A stretch of 64,000 nucleotides of DNA, taken from assembly GCA_035545855.1 (NCBI GenBank), contig DASZXK010000013.1, positions 1 through 64,000 of the forward strand. The letters run 5' to 3'. This stretch comes from DASZVB01 sp035545855. Its GTDB lineage: Bacteria > Myxococcota_A > Polyangia > Polyangiales > Polyangiaceae. Position numbers and translations under genes: made by a program. Of this stretch, positions 8,673 to 17,502 are shown one piece after another. Numbering within the stretch: position 1 is the first letter of the stretch; every line of letters begins with the position of its first letter. The notes beneath the pieces are model-generated. The model did no database searches, had not been told where the DNA came from, and saw nothing but the letters and a program-made list of their open reading frames with translations.

Positions 8673-9119
8673 ATGAGTGACGAAGGCGCAGGAACGTTTC
8701 GACGGATCCTCGTACCCACGGACTTCGGGGATTCCGCGCGCCGAGCGACCGACGTCGCGGTGGACTTCGCGAAACGGGACGACGCGGTCGTCACGCTCGT
8801 CCACGCGTTCGAGCTTCCGTTCGATTCGTACTCCGGCTTCATGAGCACTCCCCAGGAGGTCGTGACGCAGCTCGAAGAGGCTGCCCGCGGGCAGCTCGCT
8901 TCCGAGCTCGCGGAGCTCCGGAAGAGGCTACCGTCCGCGCAGAGCTTGCTGCTCGTCGGCTACCCCGCGACGGAGATCGTCGTCGCGATCCAGACGACCC
9001 GGGCGGACCTCGTGATCATGGGGACGCACGGCCGCCGCGGCCTGTCGCGCTTTCTCGTGGGCAGCGTGGCGGAGCGCGTGCTGAGAGAGTCCCGCGTGCC
9101 GGTGCTCACCGTGAAATGA
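8673..9119 (+). CDS. Universal stress protein (UspA family), USP1
   Basis: 148 aa single Usp domain. The N-terminal RRILVPTDFGDSARRA and the C-terminal nucleotide-binding motif GTHGRRGLSRFLVGSVAERVL (G-x2-G-x9-G-S/T) are intact, so ATP binding is expected. Such proteins act in the cytoplasm under energy or oxygen limitation. The ATG at 8673 has GGAGGGG seven bases upstream; an earlier in-frame ATG at 8640 lacks one. It is transcribed from the sigma-54 element at 8470-8485 through the small ORF. Confidence 0.93.
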   Translation: MSDEGAGTFRRILVPTDFGDSARRATDVAVDFAKRDDAVVTLVHAFELPFDSYSGFMSTPQEVVTQLEEAARGQLASELAELRKRLPSAQSLLLVGYPATEIVVAIQTTRADLVIMGTHGRRGLSRFLVGSVAERVLRESRVPVLTVK

Positions 9120-9132
9120 GCGGGCCGCGGAG

Positions 9133-9154
9133 CCCGGGCGAGCGTCAGCCCGGG
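9133..9154. terminator. GC-rich hairpin between convergent genes
   Basis: CCCGGGC/GCCCGGG (9133-9139 and 9148-9154) with an 8-base loop lies across the junction of the convergent USP1 and lipoprotein genes. It lacks a T-run; a bidirectional terminator is possible. Confidence 0.35.
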
Positions 9155-10839
9155 TCGGCCGTCAGCGGAGGGACGCCTTCCAGCGGAGGAACCGCGACGA
9201 TCGATTCGAGCCACGACGTCCGCGGGCGGACGCGCGCAACGATGGTCCGCTTCGGCGTCCGCCGTGCCTCCGTCCGCCACACCCGGAGAGAAGGGCGTCC
9301 CGCGTTCCCGGCGAGGAGCACCGGCATCCCGGTGATCGGGTCGCTCTCGTAGACGAAGAAGGAGTGAAAGTGCACGTGCTCGGGGTCCCAGGGCGTCTTT
9401 CCCCTGAGGAGCACGGCGTCGCCCGGTGAGAAGTCGGCAGCGTGATCGGCGAGGTAGCCGTAGAGTGCCTCCTCGTCGCCGAGAGCGATCTGCGGGAAGT
9501 CTTCCGCTACTTCGAATGCGTCCGGACGTGTCTTCGCGAAGGCGATGAACCCCGGGGCCCGCCGGAGCTCGAGGCGGGCGGCCTCGGGCATCGCGTCGAA
9601 GTCGAGCTTGCCGACGTTTCGTCCGGGGGGCTCGAGCGGTCCTCGAAACCAGGTGCCGCTCGTTCGTTCGAAGGTGTCGGTGAGGAAGTCCACGCACACC
9701 TGCGGTACGAGCGGGCGTCCCTTCGCGTCGAAGACGTCGTAGGCGTCCCCGGTGAAGTCGTAAGTCCTGCGACGAGCCTCGTAGGCCTGGCTCCACTTCC
9801 AGCGCAGGAGGCCGTCGTACTGGAAGCCGTATTCGTGGACGGGCTCGTCGAACGGAAGGGCCTCGTCGACCTCCTCCAGGATCACCCGCCGGAGCGATTG
9901 AAGCGCGAGCTCTCGGCGCGCGGCCTCGGCCCGCGTCGCGGCAACCCCGTCACGGTCCGCGTCGGCGATGGTTTCGCATTCGAGCGAGAGATGCGCGCCT
10001 CGAGCGGCGAGCAGGCTGGGGATCCACCGCGCTCCGTACCGGAGATCGGCGATGATCTGGGTCTCCGTGACGTGGCGGACGCGCATTCGGTCGAAGTGCA
10101 GCTCTCGGCGGAGCGCGCGGAGATCCCGGTGCAACGGCGGCGGCGGGGCCTCGCCGTAGCCCGCGCGGTCGAACAGGACGAAGCGCACGCGGCGCCCGGC
10201 GAGTGGCCCGTCCGTGAAGTGGAACCGACCGGAGCGGCGGAGCGCGTGCCACGTGCTCTCGCCCCGCTGAACCCAGATGCGCTCTCCTCCGAAGAGGTGC
10301 TGGGGCTCGACGAGGTCGACGAGCGCCGAGCCGAGCTCGGGAGTATCCGCGAACAGGTAGCCGTCGCGGAGAAGCGCCTCGCGAGCCTGCTTCTGGAAGC
10401 CGGCCGACTCTTCGAGGATGCGGCTCACCGTGCCGAACGGATTGCGCCCGGAGAGCAGCATTTGCCGGTACCCACGGACCGGCAGCGTGCTCGGTTCGGA
10501 AACGTACTCCGGTGCCCTCACGAACAGGAGCGGCTCGGCCTTCACCTTCGCCAGGAACGCCGCCCGGGACTCGTCCAAGCGACGAAATCCGGGTTCAGCG
10601 GGGGAGGCGAGCGCGAGCTCGATGCGGGCTTCGCAGCTCGGCTCCGCGACGCGTTCGGGCAGTGGCCCGGTCTCGGGTTCCGGCTTCAGCTCGGGCACGA
10701 GCGCGCCCGCCTCGTCACCGGATGGCTCTTCCGTGCAGCCGGTCGCGGAACTCGCGAGAGCGCAGGCCAGACAGAGTGCGAGCCGGAGGGAGATGGTGCC
10801 GGTTCGGTGCAACTGTCGGGCCGAACGACGCTCGGTCAC
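9145..10839 (-). CDS. Large lipoprotein, possible papain-like/NlpC-type domain
   Basis: About 564 aa from a GTG start at 10839. The signal LRLALCLACALASSATGC ends in a lipobox, so it is lipid-anchored. The C-terminal third has PQVCVDFL, then GDAVLLRGK, HVHFHSFFV and AGNAGRP, an order (Cys, His, Asn) reminiscent of NlpC/P60 or related cysteine amidases; this is inference and no catalytic activity is claimed. The middle region is unrecognised. The start is uncertain: no good ribosome binding site is visible. It follows the amine oxidase gene by 46 bases and probably shares its operon. Confidence 0.72.
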   Translation of the reverse strand: MTERRSARQLHRTGTISLRLALCLACALASSATGCTEEPSGDEAGALVPELKPEPETGPLPERVAEPSCEARIELALASPAEPGFRRLDESRAAFLAKVKAEPLLFVRAPEYVSEPSTLPVRGYRQMLLSGRNPFGTVSRILEESAGFQKQAREALLRDGYLFADTPELGSALVDLVEPQHLFGGERIWVQRGESTWHALRRSGRFHFTDGPLAGRRVRFVLFDRAGYGEAPPPPLHRDLRALRRELHFDRMRVRHVTETQIIADLRYGARWIPSLLAARGAHLSLECETIADADRDGVAATRAEAARRELALQSLRRVILEEVDEALPFDEPVHEYGFQYDGLLRWKWSQAYEARRRTYDFTGDAYDVFDAKGRPLVPQVCVDFLTDTFERTSGTWFRGPLEPPGRNVGKLDFDAMPEAARLELRRAPGFIAFAKTRPDAFEVAEDFPQIALGDEEALYGYLADHAADFSPGDAVLLRGKTPWDPEHVHFHSFFVYESDPITGMPVLLAGNAGRPSLRVWRTEARRTPKRTIVARVRPRTSWLESIVAVPPLEGVPPLTADPG

Positions 10840-10885
10840 GTGGCACACGTCGTGCTCTTTCCGAGACCGGCGCGAGCCCGCGGAC

Positions 10886-12208
10886 TCAGAGCTTCGGTGA
10901 AGGCGCGCCGGCTCCGGCACCCAGCGCTGCAGCGACCTTCTCACCGCATCTTACCGCTCCTTCGACCCACGGGTGATTCAGGTAGTCGCCGCAGAGCCAG
11001 ATGCCGTCTTCGCCCTGGCCGCGCCGCCAGAACTCCTTCACGCGGGTCACTTGACCGACCCCGTGAATCGGGAGCGCGCGGGGAAGGCGATCCACCGAGA
11101 GCGAGGTGAGCCGACCGTCGAACTGGGGTAAGAGGGCCCCGACCTCGCGCGCCACGGCGTCGGACACGAACGCGTCGTCGCGCTCGTGAAGAGCCTTCGC
11201 GCCCTCTTCGTGCAACCAGACGCTGAGCACGCGACGCGGCCCCGAATCGAAGGGCTCGCACAGGTCGTTCGAAACGCCGGAGACCAGGGGGCTCTCCCGG
11301 AACGGGACCCATGCGCCCTCGAAATGTCGGGCGGCCTCGAGCGGAACGGCGTAGGCGCACAGGATCGTCTCGGACGACTCGGCGTGCTCGAGGACCGAGC
11401 GTTGGGCCGCGCTCGACGATACCAGCAGCGACCTCGCGACCTCGGCCGGGACGGCGAGGACGGCGGCGTCGCATTCCGCGGAACCGCCCGTCCAGCGAAC
11501 CTCCACGCGCCCCGGGCGCGGTTCGACGGATCGAACGGCGACCCCGTACTCGACGGGCAGCCGCCCCGCGAGGGCGTCCGGGAGCACCCCCATGTGACCC
11601 CGGAGCGCACAGGGCCGAAATCGCCCCTGGGAGAGCAGCAGCGCGGCGAGCGCCTCGAAGTAGGTGGCGCTCATTCGATTCGCCCCGTGGAAATGGAACG
11701 TCCGGATGAACGTGTCGACGACGTAGTCCGTGGCTTCGTCGCCCAGGTGGCGTCGCGCGAACGCATCGCAGTCCTCGCCGTCGGCGCCTTCGCCGACGGA
11801 CAGGTCGAAGAAGTCCAGCTCGTTCTTCCACTCGCGGGCCCTGAGCAGCGTGAGGAAGAATCGGGCCCGGCTCCCGAGGGAGAGCCCGCCGAACCGGAGG
11901 ACGTCGCGCGCCCTCTCCGGCGAGAAGGACTCGATTTCTTCCCCGTGGACGATTCCGCCTTCTCCTTCGGCGAGGCAAATCCACCGATCGCCGAGCCCGA
12001 CCTCGGCGGCGAGCCTCCTCGTGTGCGTGAAGCTCGCGAGGAGCAGGTGAGCGCCCGTGTCCACGGCGAGTCCCGAAGCGGAGGTCGTCCACATCCGCCC
12101 GCCGGGGTGCGGCGCGGCCTCGAGCACGCGGACGTGGTGCCCGGCCGATTGCGCGCGAAACGCCGCGGTGAGCCCCGAGATCCCGGCGCCGACGACGACC
12201 ACGTTCAC
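10886..12208 (-). CDS. FAD-dependent amine oxidase/HemY-like oxidoreductase
   Basis: 440 aa. The dinucleotide-binding motif VVVGAGISGLTAAFRAQSAGHHVRVLEA opens the protein and PGGRMWT follows, as in protoporphyrinogen oxidase, monoamine oxidase and carotenoid-modifying flavoproteins. The C-terminal GIWLCGDYLNHPWVEGAVRCGEKVA is the second FAD-contact motif. Substrate unknown. The GTG start overlaps the stop of the upstream CrtI-like gene (GTGA), which signals translational coupling and a shared pathway. Products could include a modified polyene or a hydrophobic redox cofactor; no carotenoid synthase is nearby. Confidence 0.85.
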   Translation of the reverse strand: MNVVVVGAGISGLTAAFRAQSAGHHVRVLEAAPHPGGRMWTTSASGLAVDTGAHLLLASFTHTRRLAAEVGLGDRWICLAEGEGGIVHGEEIESFSPERARDVLRFGGLSLGSRARFFLTLLRAREWKNELDFFDLSVGEGADGEDCDAFARRHLGDEATDYVVDTFIRTFHFHGANRMSATYFEALAALLLSQGRFRPCALRGHMGVLPDALAGRLPVEYGVAVRSVEPRPGRVEVRWTGGSAECDAAVLAVPAEVARSLLVSSSAAQRSVLEHAESSETILCAYAVPLEAARHFEGAWVPFRESPLVSGVSNDLCEPFDSGPRRVLSVWLHEEGAKALHERDDAFVSDAVAREVGALLPQFDGRLTSLSVDRLPRALPIHGVGQVTRVKEFWRRGQGEDGIWLCGDYLNHPWVEGAVRCGEKVAAALGAGAGAPSPKL

Positions 12209-13716
12209 GACGCGCTCCGGCCGAGACGCTCGAAGAGGCGCATCCCCGAGGCCACCGTCGCTCCGACGCTCGGATACCCTGCCGTGGCGTTGACCAGGAA
12301 CAGGTTCTCGATGGGGGTCTCGAAGTCGACGCGAGGCCACCGCGTGTTCTCCGGCGTCAGGGCGGCGCCGTAGGAGTTGCCGCGCGGCGCCCAGCAGAAG
12401 TGCTCGTTCGTGAGCGGCGTCCCGACCACCCGCATCGCGAGGTTCTTCCGGAGCCCGGGCACGAACTCCGCCTCGAGGATGTCCAGGATGGTGTTGCGGA
12501 CCTTCGTCTTTTCGTCGTTGTAGGCCCTGCGGCCCCGCGCGCGTGCTTCCTCGAAGTGCGCGTAGTCCGAGCTCGTCGCCACTTCGAGTATCTGGTGGCC
12601 AGGCGGAGCGATTCCCGGCGCGTCCGTGTGGAGCGTGGGCGTCGCGAGGAACAGCCAGGGGTTCGAGAGGTCGTGCCGGCCCAGTTGATCGCGGTAGATG
12701 CGGTTGATGTCGTCGTGAGGGTACCGCCAGACGTTGAAGGAGCCGAACCCGTGGTCGCGCAGGTCGCAGTTCCGGACGCCGAGGTACATCGTGAAGGTGC
12801 TGCACGAGTACTCGTATCGGACCTTCCGCGTGTAGTCGGATGGGAACTGCTCCGCGCCGGCGAGGGCGACCGTCTTCGCCGGATCGAGATTGGAGATGTA
12901 GCAACGCGCGCGATGGATGTTGCCGGTCGTCGTCTCGACCCGGTCCACGCGACCCCGTTCGACGACGATCCGAGAGATCTCGTTCGAGTAGAGGATCTGG
13001 CATCCCGGGTGGGAGAGGATCCGGCCGACGATCGCGTCGACGAACTGGGAGAAGTGATTCTCGGGGTAGTACGCGCCGCTGTCGTACGAAGACACGAGGG
13101 ACACGTGGAGGAGCAGGGAGACGCGCTCCGGCGGCAGGAGGTAGTCCCCGGATTGTCCGGCGAGGACGGCCTGGAGCCGTGGAGGCATCTCGAGCTCGTC
13201 GTAGAGGCGCTGGAGCGTCCAGTTCCGGTATCGAAGCAGGTGCCGGAACCGGAACGGCGCGGTCGCGAGATCCGTCAGGGAAGGGTGCTCGGGAAGGCGT
13301 CCTATCTCTTCACGAATGGCAGAGAGGACGTCGAAGTAGCGCCGCAGCGGGCGCGCCGCGGTCGGGAACCGGTGGATCAATCGATCGCGGAACTTCGAGA
13401 ACCCCGTCGGGATCCGGTACCGCTCGCGATCGATGACGATGTGGTCGAATCCCTCGGGATCCAGGCGCCGAAACCGGACGTCGGCGCCTATCGTTTCCAG
13501 GAACCGGTGGACCGGCTCCCCTTCGCCGCATCCGAAGACGTAGTGGACCTGCGCGCAGAAGCGGTATTTCCCCATGGGGAACGAGTGCGCGTACCCCCCG
13601 GGGTACTCGTGCGCCTCGACGAGCAGGACACGCCGCCCCGCGTGCGCCAGCAATGCGCCGACGGTGAGCCCTGCCATCCCCGTGCCGATGACGAGGTCGT
13701 CGTACGTCGCATCCAT
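12205..13716 (-). CDS. CrtI/retinol saturase-like FAD oxidoreductase
   Basis: 503 aa of the phytoene desaturase / carotenoid isomerase / all-trans-retinol 13,14-reductase superfamily. The FAD motif DLVIGTGMAGLTVGALLAHAGRRVLLVEAHEYPGGYAHSF occupies residues 6-45, and the C-terminal NLFLVNATAGYPSVGATVASGMRLFERL is the family's closing motif. It likely reduces, isomerises or desaturates a polyene lipid. First gene of a minus-strand operon with the amine oxidase and the large lipoprotein; the next gene starts inside its stop codon. The sigma-54 promoter sits 22 bases upstream. Confidence 0.87.
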   Translation of the reverse strand: MDATYDDLVIGTGMAGLTVGALLAHAGRRVLLVEAHEYPGGYAHSFPMGKYRFCAQVHYVFGCGEGEPVHRFLETIGADVRFRRLDPEGFDHIVIDRERYRIPTGFSKFRDRLIHRFPTAARPLRRYFDVLSAIREEIGRLPEHPSLTDLATAPFRFRHLLRYRNWTLQRLYDELEMPPRLQAVLAGQSGDYLLPPERVSLLLHVSLVSSYDSGAYYPENHFSQFVDAIVGRILSHPGCQILYSNEISRIVVERGRVDRVETTTGNIHRARCYISNLDPAKTVALAGAEQFPSDYTRKVRYEYSCSTFTMYLGVRNCDLRDHGFGSFNVWRYPHDDINRIYRDQLGRHDLSNPWLFLATPTLHTDAPGIAPPGHQILEVATSSDYAHFEEARARGRRAYNDEKTKVRNTILDILEAEFVPGLRKNLAMRVVGTPLTNEHFCWAPRGNSYGAALTPENTRWPRVDFETPIENLFLVNATAGYPSVGATVASGMRLFERLGRSAS

Positions 13717-13737
13717 CGAAGGCCGTCTTCCGAAACC

Positions 13738-13753
13738 AGCAACGTTCGTGCCC
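13738..13753 (-). promoter_or_regulatory. Sigma-54 promoter of the CrtI-like operon
   Basis: Minus-strand GGGCACGAACGTTGCT matches at all positions except the first. Predicted start is near 13727, 11 bases before the ATG; no ribosome binding site is visible. Confidence 0.8.
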
Positions 13754-13928
13754 GGTCCGCCATCCGTGCGGGCGGGAGCGGTTCGTCGAAAGGCTGGAGT
13801 CTCCGGGAGTCGACGAGTCGAGGGCGCCCACGCGAGCCGTGCGCGGCCGCAGCGAAAATCGTGCGTCTTCGTCTCGTCTCGCCCCGCCGGTGAGTCGGCG
13901 GTTCTCTCACCGCCGCACGAGCGAGGCG

Positions 13929-13944
13929 TGGCACATGGGATGCA
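13929..13944 (+). promoter_or_regulatory. Sigma-54 promoter of the ADH-nitroreductase operon
   Basis: TGGCACATGGGATGCA keeps the full -24 block and ATGCA at -12. Predicted start is near 13955, leaving a 41-base leader with GAGG before the ATG at 13996. It is divergent from the CrtI-like promoter. Confidence 0.75.
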
Positions 13945-13995
13945 ACGAATACCGCTCGGGGGCTCAGAGCGTGAGTTTCGCTGAACGAGGTCGTC

Positions 13996-15063
13996 ATGGA
14001 AACGATGCAAGCTGCGGTGTTCGTCGAAAAAGGAAGGATCGAGCTACGGGAGGTGCCGAAGCCGACGCCCGGACCGGGTGAAGCGCTGCTTCGAATCACG
14101 CTCACGACGATCTGCGGCACGGACGTGCACATTCTCAAAGGGGAGTATCCAGTGAAGCCCGGCCTCGTGGTCGGGCACGAGCCGGTCGGGCGCATCGCCG
14201 CGCTCGGCGAGGGCGTCACGGGTTTTTCAATCGGCGATCGCGTGATCGTCGGCGCGATCACGCCGTGCGGGCAGTGTCGCGCGTGCCTCTCCGGCGACGG
14301 CGCTCAGTGCAGTCACGGCGGGGACGGCTTCGAGGCCATCGGCGGCTGGCGCTTCGGCAACACGATCAACGGCTGTCAGGCGGAGTACGTCCTCGTCCCG
14401 AACGCCCAGGCGAACCTGTCACGCATTCCGCCGGACCTCTCCGACGAAGACGTCATTCTCTGCCCGGACATCATGTCCACGGGATTTTCGGCGGCGGAGC
14501 GGGGACACGTCCGGATCGGAGACGCCGTCGTCGTGTTCGCGCAGGGGCCCATCGGTCTGTGCGCGACGGCGGGCGCGCGGCTCGCCGGGGCTGCGCTGGT
14601 GATCGGCGTGGACAGCGTTCCCGCGAGATTGCAGCAAGCGAAGCGGATGGGCGCGGACGTCCTCCTGAACCACAAGGAAGAAGACGTCGTCGGAGCCGTC
14701 CGGCGGCTGACCGGGGGCGGAGCAGACGTCGCGATCGAGGCGCTCGGGACCCAGGAGACGTTCGAGGCCTGTCTCCGGAGCGTTCGGCCGGGGGGCGTCG
14801 TCTCGAGCCTCGGGGTCTACTCCGGACATCTGCGCGTCCCGCTGGACGCCGTCGCCGCCGGGCTCGGCGACCATACCGTGGTCACGACGCTCTGCCCGGG
14901 AGGCAAGGAACGCATGCGGAGGCTCATGGCCGTCGTGCGCGCGCAGCGGGCGCCTTTCCGCGATCTCGTGACGCACTCGTTCAAGCTGTCTCAAATCGAG
15001 GAAGCGTACGAGCTCTTCGCGCACCAGCGGGACGGCGTGATGAAGGTCGCGGTCAGGCCATGA
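13996..15063 (+). CDS. Zinc-dependent NAD(P) alcohol dehydrogenase (MDR family)
   Basis: 355 aa medium-chain dehydrogenase. Catalytic zinc ligands are in TICGTDVHILKG and GHEP, the structural zinc site is the four-Cys run PCGQCRACLSGDGAQC, and the Rossmann fold appears as VVVFAQGPIGLCATAGARLAGA (about residues 176-197). It should oxidise an alcohol or reduce an aldehyde with NAD(P). Similar Zn-ADHs are regular members of low-oxygen stress islands, where they may dispose of reducing power; the substrate here is unknown. The stop overlaps the ATG of the next nitroreductase (ATGA). Confidence 0.92.
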   Translation: METMQAAVFVEKGRIELREVPKPTPGPGEALLRITLTTICGTDVHILKGEYPVKPGLVVGHEPVGRIAALGEGVTGFSIGDRVIVGAITPCGQCRACLSGDGAQCSHGGDGFEAIGGWRFGNTINGCQAEYVLVPNAQANLSRIPPDLSDEDVILCPDIMSTGFSAAERGHVRIGDAVVVFAQGPIGLCATAGARLAGAALVIGVDSVPARLQQAKRMGADVLLNHKEEDVVGAVRRLTGGGADVAIEALGTQETFEACLRSVRPGGVVSSLGVYSGHLRVPLDAVAAGLGDHTVVTTLCPGGKERMRRLMAVVRAQRAPFRDLVTHSFKLSQIEEAYELFAHQRDGVMKVAVRP

Positions 15064-15620
15064 ACGTCATCGAAGCCATTCATGCCCGGCGCGCCGTTCG
15101 GTCCTACTCGCCTCGCGCCGTGGAGGAACGGGAGATCTCGTCCCTGCTCGGCGCCGCCGTCCAGGCGCCGAGCGCGATGAATGCCCAGCCGTGGAGCTTC
15201 GTCGTCGTTCAAGATCGAGCGCGGCTCAAGCGATATTCCGACCGCGCGAAGAGCCTCCTGCTCTCCTCCGCCGGGGACGGCAAGACCCGGAGGTACGAGG
15301 GGATGCTCCGGGACGAGAACTTCAACGTCTTCTACGACGCGGGCACGCTCATCGTGATCTGCGCGAAGGAAGGCGGGCCGTACGTTCAAGCGGACTGCTG
15401 GCTCGCGGCGCAGAATTTGATGCTTGCCGCGTGCGAGGCGGGCCTCGGGACGTGCTGCATCGGCTTCGCGGTTCCGGTCCTGAATACGCCGGAGGTCAAG
15501 GCTGAGCTCGGCATACCTTCCGACGTCGGGGCGATCGCGCCGCTCATCGTGGGCTATGCCGCCGGTCGCGTGGAGGGGCCGGTGCGCGCCGAGCCTCGCA
15601 TCCTCTCCTGGATCCGATGA
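15060..15620 (+). CDS. Nitroreductase family FMN oxidoreductase
   Basis: 186 aa. The FMN-binding start ARRAVRSYSPRAVEEREISSLLGAAVQAPSAMNAQPWSFVVV and AAQNLMLAACEAGLGTCCIGF are classic nitroreductase features. It should form a dimer with FMN and perform NAD(P)H-dependent two-electron reductions of quinones or nitro/electrophilic compounds. Overlaps both neighbours by ATGA junctions, so the three genes are translationally coupled. Nitroreductase pairs are also typical of DosR-type regulons. Confidence 0.92.
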   Translation: MNVIEAIHARRAVRSYSPRAVEEREISSLLGAAVQAPSAMNAQPWSFVVVQDRARLKRYSDRAKSLLLSSAGDGKTRRYEGMLRDENFNVFYDAGTLIVICAKEGGPYVQADCWLAAQNLMLAACEAGLGTCCIGFAVPVLNTPEVKAELGIPSDVGAIAPLIVGYAAGRVEGPVRAEPRILSWIR

Positions 15621-16282
15621 GAGACGCGCCGATGACGATGCGGCTGCCGAGGCCCAGGCTGTCTTCCAAGAAGGCGCTCTCGGACGCATTTCGAGAGCGG
15701 CGAACCGTTCGCGAGATCGGCGCGCGGAAGCTCACGCCCCAGCTGCTCTCCAATCTTCTCTTCGCCGCGTGTGGCGTCAATCGCGTCCGCGGGCCGTTCG
15801 GCGGTCGCGGGATCACGGCCGCGTCCGCGAGCAACTCGCAGGAGATCGACGTGTACGTGGCGCTCGAGGACGGGACGTACCTGTTCGATGCTCGGCGTCA
15901 CGTGCTCCGGAAAGTCGTCGACGACGACGTTCGCGGGCTCGCCCTGGGTCCCCGGCAGCCGAACCCCTCGCCGGACGCGCCGGTGCAGCTCGTCTTCGTC
16001 GTCGACGTCGACAGGCTGGAGCACACCGCGGGATTCGAGGAGCCGGGGCTCCACGATCACGAAGTCCAGAAGTCGTACTACTTCGTCGATACGGGCATCA
16101 TCGCCGCAAACGTCCATCTGTACGCGGCGTCCGAGGGGCTCGCCTGCTGGTTCCACAACTGCGACAGGGCAGCCCTGACGCGGAAGCTGAAGCTCGGCGA
16201 GACCCAACGGGTTCTCTTCGCGCAGACGATCGGCCATCCCGTGAAGAGCCCGGGCCGCAGCCGCGCTCGCCCTCACTCGTAG
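15617..16282 (+). CDS. SagB/ThcOx-type nitroreductase-like protein
   Basis: 221 aa. RERRTVREIGARKLTPQLLSNLLFAACGVNR, AASASNSQEIDVYVAL and AANVHLYAASEGLACWFHN mark the SagB-like branch of the nitroreductase superfamily, which binds FMN. No cyclodehydratase or peptide-precursor gene lies nearby, so a RiPP role is unlikely; a stand-alone reductase beside the ADH is more probable. The start ATG overlaps the preceding stop. The 3' end overlaps the convergent ABC permease gene by 10 bases. Confidence 0.85.
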   Translation: MRDAPMTMRLPRPRLSSKKALSDAFRERRTVREIGARKLTPQLLSNLLFAACGVNRVRGPFGGRGITAASASNSQEIDVYVALEDGTYLFDARRHVLRKVVDDDVRGLALGPRQPNPSPDAPVQLVFVVDVDRLEHTAGFEEPGLHDHEVQKSYYFVDTGIIAANVHLYAASEGLACWFHNCDRAALTRKLKLGETQRVLFAQTIGHPVKSPGRSRARPHS

Positions 16283-17502
16283 CGGAGCGCTTCTATCGGC
16301 TCGAGCCGCGAGGCTTTTCGCGCGGGGTAGAGGCCGAAGACGATGCCGACGACGCCGCTGAACGCGAACGCGAGCGCGGCCATGTCGAGGCGCAGGGTGA
16401 ACGGGAACGCGAAGCGCGACGACACGATCCTCGCCGCGACGATTCCGAGCCCGACGCCGAGGCAGCCGCCGGCCGTCGAGAGCGTGAGCGCCTCGACGAG
16501 GAACTGGGCGAGGACCTGCCAGGGTTTGGCGCCCACCGCCATGCGGACGCCGATCTCGCGTGTCCGCTCCGTCACGCTGACGAGCATGATGTTCATGATG
16601 CCGATGCCGCCGACCAGCAGCGAAACGACGGCGATCGCGGCGAGTAGACCGGTGAGCGCTCGAGTGCCCTGCTGCTGGGCATTCGCGATCTCGGTCAGGT
16701 TGCGAACGGAAAAGTCGTCTTCCGTTCCGGAGGTCACGTGGTGCCGATCCCGGAGGATGGCCTCGATCTGGCGCTGGGCGCGCGTGGTGTCGGCGGCCGA
16801 GGTCGCGCTGACCGCGATGGCGCCGCCGATGTACTTCTGAAGGCCGCCCTGGATCTTGGTCTGGAAAGCCGTGACGGGCACGATGGCCGTGTCGTCGTAG
16901 TCGGTGCCCATCGGGGACTGACCCTTGCGCTGGAGCACGCCGAGGACGAGGAACGGCACGGCCCGGACGCGGACGGTGCGCCCGACGGGGTTCACTCCCG
17001 CGCCGAAGAGCCTGTCGGACGCGGTGCGCCCGAGGACGATCAGGTTCGCCATCGCCTTCACGTCCGCGGCGTCGAACGCGGAGCCTTGCTCCACCCGGAG
17101 CGCGCGGACGTCGAAGTACTCCGGAGTCGTTCCGATGACGCCGGTCGTCCAGTTCGCGGCGTCGGTCACCAGGGTGCCTCGCGTCATCATCGTCGGCGCC
17201 GCGCGGAGGACCGCGGGCGCTTCTCTGCGGATGGCTTCGAGGTCCTCCCAGGTCAGGGTGGGCAGGGAGCCGAAGCCGCCCATCATGCCCCCGCCGCGCG
17301 TGGAGCCCGAGAGCACGATGAGGAGATTCGTGCCCATGCCCGCGAACACTCCTTCGATGCGCGCCTTCGCTCCTTCGCCGACGGCCACCATGGAAATGAC
17401 GGAGGCGACGCCGATGACGACTCCGAGGGTCGTGAGGAGGGACCGCGTCTTGTTCCGGAGGAGCGCCTTGAGTGCGAGCGGCAGGGTCTGGAGCAGGTTC
17501 AC
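16273..17502 (-). CDS. MacB-like ABC transporter permease (FtsX family)
   Basis: 409 aa. An N-terminal membrane helix (LLTTLGVVIGVASVISMVAVG), a large periplasmic MacB-PCD domain (about residues 45-240), and three C-terminal helices of the FtsX fold (LLAAIAVVSLLVGGIGIMNIMLVSVTERTREIGVRMAVGA onward). It works with the separate ATPase and the adaptor in the same operon to export substrates from the periplasm or envelope to the outside, probably through a TolC-type channel. In E. coli MacB the ATPase is fused; here it is separate. Overlaps the ATPase stop by four bases. Confidence 0.92.
   Translation of the reverse strand: MNLLQTLPLALKALLRNKTRSLLTTLGVVIGVASVISMVAVGEGAKARIEGVFAGMGTNLLIVLSGSTRGGGMMGGFGSLPTLTWEDLEAIRREAPAVLRAAPTMMTRGTLVTDAANWTTGVIGTTPEYFDVRALRVEQGSAFDAADVKAMANLIVLGRTASDRLFGAGVNPVGRTVRVRAVPFLVLGVLQRKGQSPMGTDYDDTAIVPVTAFQTKIQGGLQKYIGGAIAVSATSAADTTRAQRQIEAILRDRHHVTSGTEDDFSVRNLTEIANAQQQGTRALTGLLAAIAVVSLLVGGIGIMNIMLVSVTERTREIGVRMAVGAKPWQVLAQFLVEALTLSTAGGCLGVGLGIVAARIVSSRFAFPFTLRLDMAALAFAFSGVVGIVFGLYPARKASRLEPIEALRYE

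Noticed and set aside
10808..10823. Minus-strand CGGCCCGACAGTTGCA inside the 5' end of the large lipoprotein gene
   Set aside because: A transcript starting near 10797 would begin within the signal peptide and offers no start codon, so it cannot drive this gene as read.
10841..10856. Plus-strand sigma-54-like TGGCACACGTCGTGCT
   Set aside because: It lies at the 5' end of a minus-strand gene and points into other minus-strand genes; no plus-strand gene follows. Treated as chance.
15617..16282. SagB-like protein as part of a RiPP cluster
   Set aside because: No YcaO, leader peptide or protease gene is nearby; the ADH/nitroreductase context fits a stand-alone reductase.
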